Assembly: GCA_039621445.1 (NCBI GenBank) | Contig: CP154955.1 | Location: 53,615,962 to 53,679,961 of the forward strand | Reading direction: 5' to 3' | DNA length: 64,000 nucleotides | Source of the DNA: Euglena gracilis | Lineage: Eukaryota; Euglenida; Euglenophyceae; Euglenales | In this document: positions 62,581-64,000 of the stretch, piece after piece | How positions within the stretch are numbered: position 1 is the stretch's first letter | How the letters are laid out: every line of letters begins with the position of its first letter | The notes under the pieces: model-generated | Databases searched by the model: none | Seen by the model: only the letters and a program-made list of their open reading frames with translations | What the model was told of the DNA's origin: nothing | Program-made: the position numbers and the translations under genes

Positions 62581-63039
62581 GCCGCGGCCCCGCTGCGCGG
62601 TTCAGGCAGCCTTGCTGGCGAGCGCGTTGCCCAGGATTGGTTGGGTGCAGGTTGCCCCTGAGAAGTGTGTGCTGACCCCCCGGGTTTGACTGACTGGTTT
62701 TTGGCTCTGAACCCCTCGCTCCATTCGGGGCCGCAGCTGGCGTCACATGCCACATCCACTCCCGTTGCCCACTAGCCCCCTCCCCCTGGCAAACTGGGCA
62801 AGAAGCGAGTTAGCGCCGACCACAAACAGAGAAGAAGCCTTAGTGCAACTAAGGGGGGGGAATCAATAAGTTCCGATCCCTGTGGGGTTCAATCACTCCA
62901 GCCACTCGAACAAAAATGCCCCGCAATCGATTTCAACTGTCTCTTTTTGTCTCTTTTCACCTTCCTTGTCTTTGTGTTCTCATTGCCTGTACATGAACAC
63001 CCACACACATGTGGGCGACGTGCGCTTCTTGTCCAAAAT

Positions 63040-63125
63040 ACACATGTATGCCGTATATGCACAAAAAATGCACATGTATGCCACATGTACTGAAGAAATA
63101 CACATGTATGCCATGCGCATGCATG
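63040..63125 (+). repeat. ACACATGTATGCC tandem repeat
   Basis: ACACATGTATGCC (or GCACATGTATGCC) three times, about 30-33 bp apart, just upstream of the next exon. Confidence 0.85.
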
Positions 63126-63157
63126 CGTGCATCCATCAGCTCATGTGCACACCCCAG

Positions 63158-63259
63158 GAATCAGCAGGGTGCAAGGCATCAGCACCGTGGTCACCGTGCA
63201 GGTGGCGGCCCCGCTGCCCAACCTGGCACACATGATCACCCTGGTCCGCCAACGCCCGG
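63158..63259 (+). CDS. right-edge gene, exon
   Basis: Acceptor ACACCCCAG|GA, then ISRVQGISTVVTVQVAAPLP and NLAHMITLVRQRP, donor G|GTGTGC. Phase 1 in and out. An alternative acceptor at TCAGCAG (63167) would break the phase with the previous exon, so I prefer 63158. Confidence 0.7.
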
Positions 63260-63479
63260 GTGTGCGTTGTGTTGTTTGGGTGGCGTGTTTGTTGCATTGA
63301 GGTGCGCGCGTGGAGTCCTCCTTTTTTTGGTGCTCTTTGGGACTTCATATGAGAATTGAGAAACGGGAAGTTTTTGGACCGTTTTCTGACATTGGTGCTG
63401 GGACATTTTTTTTGGACAGTTTCTGGCATTCGTATTTAAAATAAAGGGCGGCTGGACAGTGACGAATTTTTCGTTTTTG

Positions 63480-63760
63480 GGGTGGGCAGGAACGGGCAAT
63501 AATGGGTCAGAAAAGGGCTGGCCAGGAGAATTTTGGGGGCAAAAAAATCGATTTTTTGCATATTTGGCGGTTTTTGGGCCATTTTTGCAGTTTCGATGTT
63601 TTTGGCACCTGGTTCGACCCCGGGGCCCAGCTCCAGCCTGGGACCCCTATGGTGGGGGAGGGGGGGTCAGCCAGCAGCTTTTTTTCCAGCCAGCCCAAAT
63701 TTTCCAGCCTCTGAGCTGGACCCCCCCCCCAAGGGTCCTCAAGCAGCGCCATGTTTAGGG
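63480..63760 (+). repeat. partial CAGGGCGTTGCTTAAG-family MITE
   Basis: GAAAAGGGCTGGCCAGGAGA, TTTTTGCAGTTTCGATG, GGCACCTGGTTCGACCCC, GGGGTCAGCCAGCAGC and GGGTCCTCAAGCAGCGCC correspond to the middle and right end of 61076-61525. Confidence 0.65.
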
Positions 63761-63925
63761 TACATGGGTGGGTGGGTAGGTGGGTCGAACCCCGGCGGGG
63801 GAGGGGTTATGTGTGGGTGGGTTTTCAAAAATGGTGGGTGGGTGGGGTTTTGGCCCGGGGAAAGGTGCCCCTCCCCCCCCGGGGTCTCCATGTGCGTTCA
63901 TCTCCGCACCCCCCCCCCGCCCCAG

Positions 63926-64000
63926 GCCTCATCCGCACGCTCGTCATCCACCATGAGCGGGCCGCCGCCAACGCGCTGCTACAGCTGCTGGCCCGCCGCC
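63926..64000 (+). CDS. right-edge gene, exon running off the window
   Basis: Acceptor CGCCCCAG|GC, phase 1. The join gives LVRQRP-GLIRTLVIHHER, then AAANALLQLLARR to the window end. The protein so far is hydrophobic/Arg-rich and probably alpha-helical. Function unknown. Confidence 0.7.

Overview
Eukaryotic nuclear DNA, most likely from an alveolate. The one gene whose family I recognise is an alveolin (inner membrane complex / cortical alveolar network protein) at about 10.48-15.01 kb on the + strand. It has eight deduced exons with GT-AG introns. One interstitial tract near 59.3 kb resembles TTTAGGG/TTAGGG telomere repeat. Long repeat-filled introns, few genes and extreme C/G homopolymers would fit a chromerid alga (Chromera type) or a dinoflagellate. 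I favour a chromerid, but this is inference.

Genes are sparse. Besides the alveolin there are two copies of a convergent tRNA-Asp(GUC)/tRNA-Val(CAC) pair (17.1 and 40.1 kb). A minus-strand gene of unknown function at 45.35-46.16 kb splices in phase across a palindrome-filled intron. A + strand gene runs off the right edge: its last three exons (62.37, 63.16, 63.93 kb) join in a consistent phase. Several isolated exon-like stretches are also present. Some are probably fragments carried by repeats.

Most of the window is mobile or repeated DNA, and many elements can be bounded to the base by target-site duplications (TSDs). Seven are hAT-like elements with 8-9 bp TSDs: three in alveolin introns, one abutting a tRNA-Val gene, one carrying a BED zinc-finger remnant. 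Two have about 200 bp terminal inverted repeats (TIRs) and 9 bp TSDs, as Mutator-like elements do. One is a miniature LTR element with two 386 bp LTRs and a 4 bp TSD. A 5'-truncated non-LTR element keeps a restriction-like endonuclease domain. A three-level nest occupies 50.4-53.6 kb.

Region by region: 0-10 kb is palindromic repeats and tandem copies of a roughly 0.6-0.7 kb repeat. 10.4-15 kb is the alveolin gene. 17 kb is the first tRNA pair. 18-24.8 kb is repeats, the LTR element, the endonuclease element and small exons. 25.9-30.0 kb is a 1.6 kb tandem duplication ending in a near-perfect 1.93 kb hairpin. 30-35 kb is tandem repeats, C-tract elements and a Mutator-like element. 35-41 kb holds the hAT/BED element, simple repeats and the second tRNA pair. 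41-48.7 kb has scattered exons, the minus-strand gene and a second Mutator-like element. 49-64 kb holds the nested element, palindrome swarms and the right-hand gene.

The most unusual feature is a set of modular hairpin repeats. In them a short core (TAATTGAC, TTATTGTC, ATATTGTC or TTATTTGA) sits beside a 7-14 nt C tract and is reiterated in both orientations around different spacers.
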